Shown in pieces: positions 62,031-64,000 of a stretch of DNA of 64,000 bases; position 1 is the first letter of the stretch; every line of letters starts with the position of its first letter. The position numbers were made by a program, and so were the translations under genes. Under the pieces are notes generated by a model. It had not been told where the DNA came from and searched no databases. It worked only from the letters and a program-made list of their open reading frames with translations. The stretch is from Sphingomonas sp. PP-F2F-A104-K0414 (GTDB taxonomy: Bacteria > Pseudomonadota > Alphaproteobacteria > Sphingomonadales > Sphingomonadaceae). The stretch covers positions 434,001-498,000 of the forward strand of contig NZ_SLYD01000005.1 in NCBI RefSeq assembly GCF_004340945.1, given 5' to 3'.

Positions 62031-64000
62031 ATGATGACTGATCGACGCGCGCTTCGCGTGTTCCTTTTGGCTGGTTGCGCGACCGTGTCGCTGCCGGCTT
62101 ACGCGCAGACCGCAGAACCGACCGCGTCAGCGGCCGCGACCAGTGCGCAAAACCCGGCCCAGACTGCTACGGCTGCCGACGACTCGACTACCCCGGATAT
62201 CGTCGTCACCGGTCAGACCACGCGTAACCGTCCGCTGATCACCGCTTCTGCCGACATCACGCTCGCCTCGCGCGCCGATATCGACCGCAAGGCTCCGCGA
62301 TCGACTGCGGACATGCTTGAACTGATCCCCGGCATCTTCGTCGAGTCGACCGCGGGCGCCGTATCGAACAATTATTCGGTGCGCGGCCTGCAAGGTGGCG
62401 GCCAGCGCTTCATCCAGTTGGAAGAGGACGGCATGCCGATCCTGTACAGCGGGGGCGGTGCCGACTTCTTCTTCGACCAGGACCTGACGATTGATCGCCT
62501 CGAAGCGGTGAAGGGCGGCTCGTCGGGTGTACTGACCGTCAACGGTGCCGGCGCGACGATCAACTTCATTTCGAAGACGCCGAACTTCACGCGTACCGAA
62601 GCGATGGCGCGCGGTAGCTATTACAATTACGGACAGAAGCGCGGCGAAGTGTATCTGTCGTCGCCGATCACCGACAAGCTGGCGTTCAACGTCGGCGGCT
62701 ATTTCCAGTCGAGCCCCGGCGTGCGCGACAACCCGTTCGACTATCGCGGCTGGCGCATCAAGGGCGCGCTGGAATATCGCCCCGAGGCCGGTGGCTATAT
62801 CCGTATCTCCGCCAAGGGCGGCGATATCGAGAATGCCTATTACGCGGATCAGCCGTACCGCTTCATCGATGGCGAGCCGAGCGGTATCCCGAGCCTCAGC
62901 ACCCAGTTCGGCAATGTCGGCGGTGATGCGTTCAAGAGCATCCAGGTCCCCGTCTCGACCTTCGCGCATCCAAGCGGCTTCCGCGAATTCCGGTATCAGG
63001 ATGGCATCAAGGCGAAGACGGCGCAGTTCCGGATCGACATGGAGACCCCGGTCAGCGACAGCGTCAACCTGTTCCTGCACAGTCGCTACCTGAAATACTC
63101 ATACGACTTCAACGGCCTGTTCCCTGGCTCGGGTACCGGCAACGCCGGCCTTACGAGTGCGGTCAATTATCTAACGCCCGGCGCCGGTTCGCCGATCAAC
63201 GACCTGTTGACTGCGGGTCGAACGGCGTTTCCGGCCGCGACGCGGTTCGGCATCCGCAACCTGCGGACCGGCACAGTGCTGGGCAGCAACCAAGTCGCGG
63301 ACCTGAATGCGCTGAACGGCAATGGCTTCCTCCAGCGCACGACGCTCAACCACGATTACATCGACGGCAAGGATTTCGGTCTAAACGGCGGCGGCACGTG
63401 GGAATATGAGAGCGGCGGGTTCAAGAACTCACTGACCGTCGGCGCGATGTATTACGACGTGACACGCGAGCAGGACCAGTCGGCGACGGCGAGCGTCGTC
63501 AACGACGTTCGGTCGAACAGCGACATTTACGACATCGTCGCGCTGAACGCGGCAAACGGCGTCGTCGGCACGCTGTCCGATAACGGCCTGGTTTCGTATG
63601 GCGACTGGGGCGCTGGCATCCGCACGCGCAAGGACTCCACCGTCTCGCTGTATGCCAATGACGAGCTGTCGATCGGCGACCTCCATCTCGACGGCGGAAT
63701 CCGCTGGGAGCGCGACTCCGCGACGTTCCTGGACGGTCAGGCCGCGACGGTGAACCAGCCGGTGCAGCCGAACGTGCCCGGCCTCATCCGCACGGTCGGA
63801 TCGACCTTCGACGGGACCTTCGCACGGACGCAGCGGACGCAGTCGAAGGCCGCGTACACCGCCGGCGCGAACTATCAGTTCACGCCTAACCTCGCGATCT
63901 ACGCGCGCTATGCGAACGGTTTCCAGACCAACAACACCGATCCTATCACGACGATCGAGCTGTACGAGGCTGGTGTCCGCTATCAATACCAGCGCTTCAT
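62031..64000 (+). CDS. TonB-dependent receptor (partial, runs off the window)
   Basis: At least 656 codons of an outer-membrane receptor, open to the window end. Signal peptide MTDRRALRVFLLAGCATVSL (cleavage near YAQ), TonB box DIVVTGQT, then the plug (RKAPRSTADMLELIPGIFVE, NNYSVRGLQGGGQRFIQLEE, SSGVLTVNGAGATINFISKT) and much of the barrel. GGGAGAG lies just upstream of tandem ATGs at 62031 and 62034. The partner of the sugar importer could be this receptor or the one at 54563. The C-terminal part lies outside. Confidence 0.9.
   Translation, partial: MMTDRRALRVFLLAGCATVSLPAYAQTAEPTASAAATSAQNPAQTATAADDSTTPDIVVTGQTTRNRPLITASADITLASRADIDRKAPRSTADMLELIPGIFVESTAGAVSNNYSVRGLQGGGQRFIQLEEDGMPILYSGGGADFFFDQDLTIDRLEAVKGGSSGVLTVNGAGATINFISKTPNFTRTEAMARGSYYNYGQKRGEVYLSSPITDKLAFNVGGYFQSSPGVRDNPFDYRGWRIKGALEYRPEAGGYIRISAKGGDIENAYYADQPYRFIDGEPSGIPSLSTQFGNVGGDAFKSIQVPVSTFAHPSGFREFRYQDGIKAKTAQFRIDMETPVSDSVNLFLHSRYLKYSYDFNGLFPGSGTGNAGLTSAVNYLTPGAGSPINDLLTAGRTAFPAATRFGIRNLRTGTVLGSNQVADLNALNGNGFLQRTTLNHDYIDGKDFGLNGGGTWEYESGGFKNSLTVGAMYYDVTREQDQSATASVVNDVRSNSDIYDIVALNAANGVVGTLSDNGLVSYGDWGAGIRTRKDSTVSLYANDELSIGDLHLDGGIRWERDSATFLDGQAATVNQPVQPNVPGLIRTVGSTFDGTFARTQRTQSKAAYTAGANYQFTPNLAIYARYANGFQTNNTDPITTIELYEAGVRYQYQRF

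Overview
The window is a high-GC stretch of an alphaproteobacterial chromosome, most likely a Sphingomonas or close sphingomonad. The call rests on gene content and order (rpsM-rpsK-rpoA-rplQ followed by guaA; mutL beside mreBCD-mrdA-rodA), on several TonB-dependent receptors, a bacteriophytochrome kinase and a FecI/FecR remnant, on GTTC-N7-GTTC as the LexA box, and on the short palindromic repeats scattered between genes. No rRNA or CRISPR was seen; there is one tRNA.

Region 1, about 1-19.6 kb, is conserved core: a Crp/Fnr regulator, an FKBP isomerase, rpsU, cysS, a DUF969/DUF979 permease pair behind a B3-type metallo-beta-lactamase-fold enzyme, guaA, the ribosomal/rpoA operon, mutL, then the elongasome operon mreB-mreC-mreD-mrdA-rodA, and tRNA-Lys(CTT). 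REP-like elements occur here between genes and also inside two coding regions: the start of the lactamase-fold gene and the MutL linker.

Region 2, about 19.6-42.5 kb, is an accessory island directly downstream of the tRNA gene. It has no recognisable integrase and no capsid or tail genes. It holds a candidate defence-type pair (Schlafen AlbA_2 ATP-binding protein and DUF4145 protein with a strong palindromic operator between them), an unusual protein with four tandem HTH repeats and a sigma-factor-like C-terminus, broken prophage genes with visible junctions, an iteron array around an AT-rich core, an SOS-controlled umuDC cassette, a very repetitive trimeric autotransporter adhesin, and a phage-type replication module (CHC2/Toprim primase, DUF3987 protein). 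Its right edge cuts a truncated regulator next to the end of the next operon.

Region 3, about 42.5-48.3 kb, is one tightly overlapping leftward operon: EAL protein, LysM lipoprotein, PpkA-like kinase, TagH-like FHA protein and PppA-like phosphatase. It resembles the threonine-phosphorylation switch of type VI secretion, but no secretion structural genes lie in the window.

Region 4, about 48.3-64 kb, starts with a decayed locus in which pieces of czcA, a TonB receptor and fecR are fused behind an apparently intact fecI. A bacteriophytochrome histidine kinase and a hexapeptide acyltransferase follow. The last part is a carbohydrate-uptake locus: a TonB receptor divergent from a CUT1 ABC importer (binding protein, two permeases, ATPase) with a LacI-type operator between them, then a second TonB receptor running off the end.
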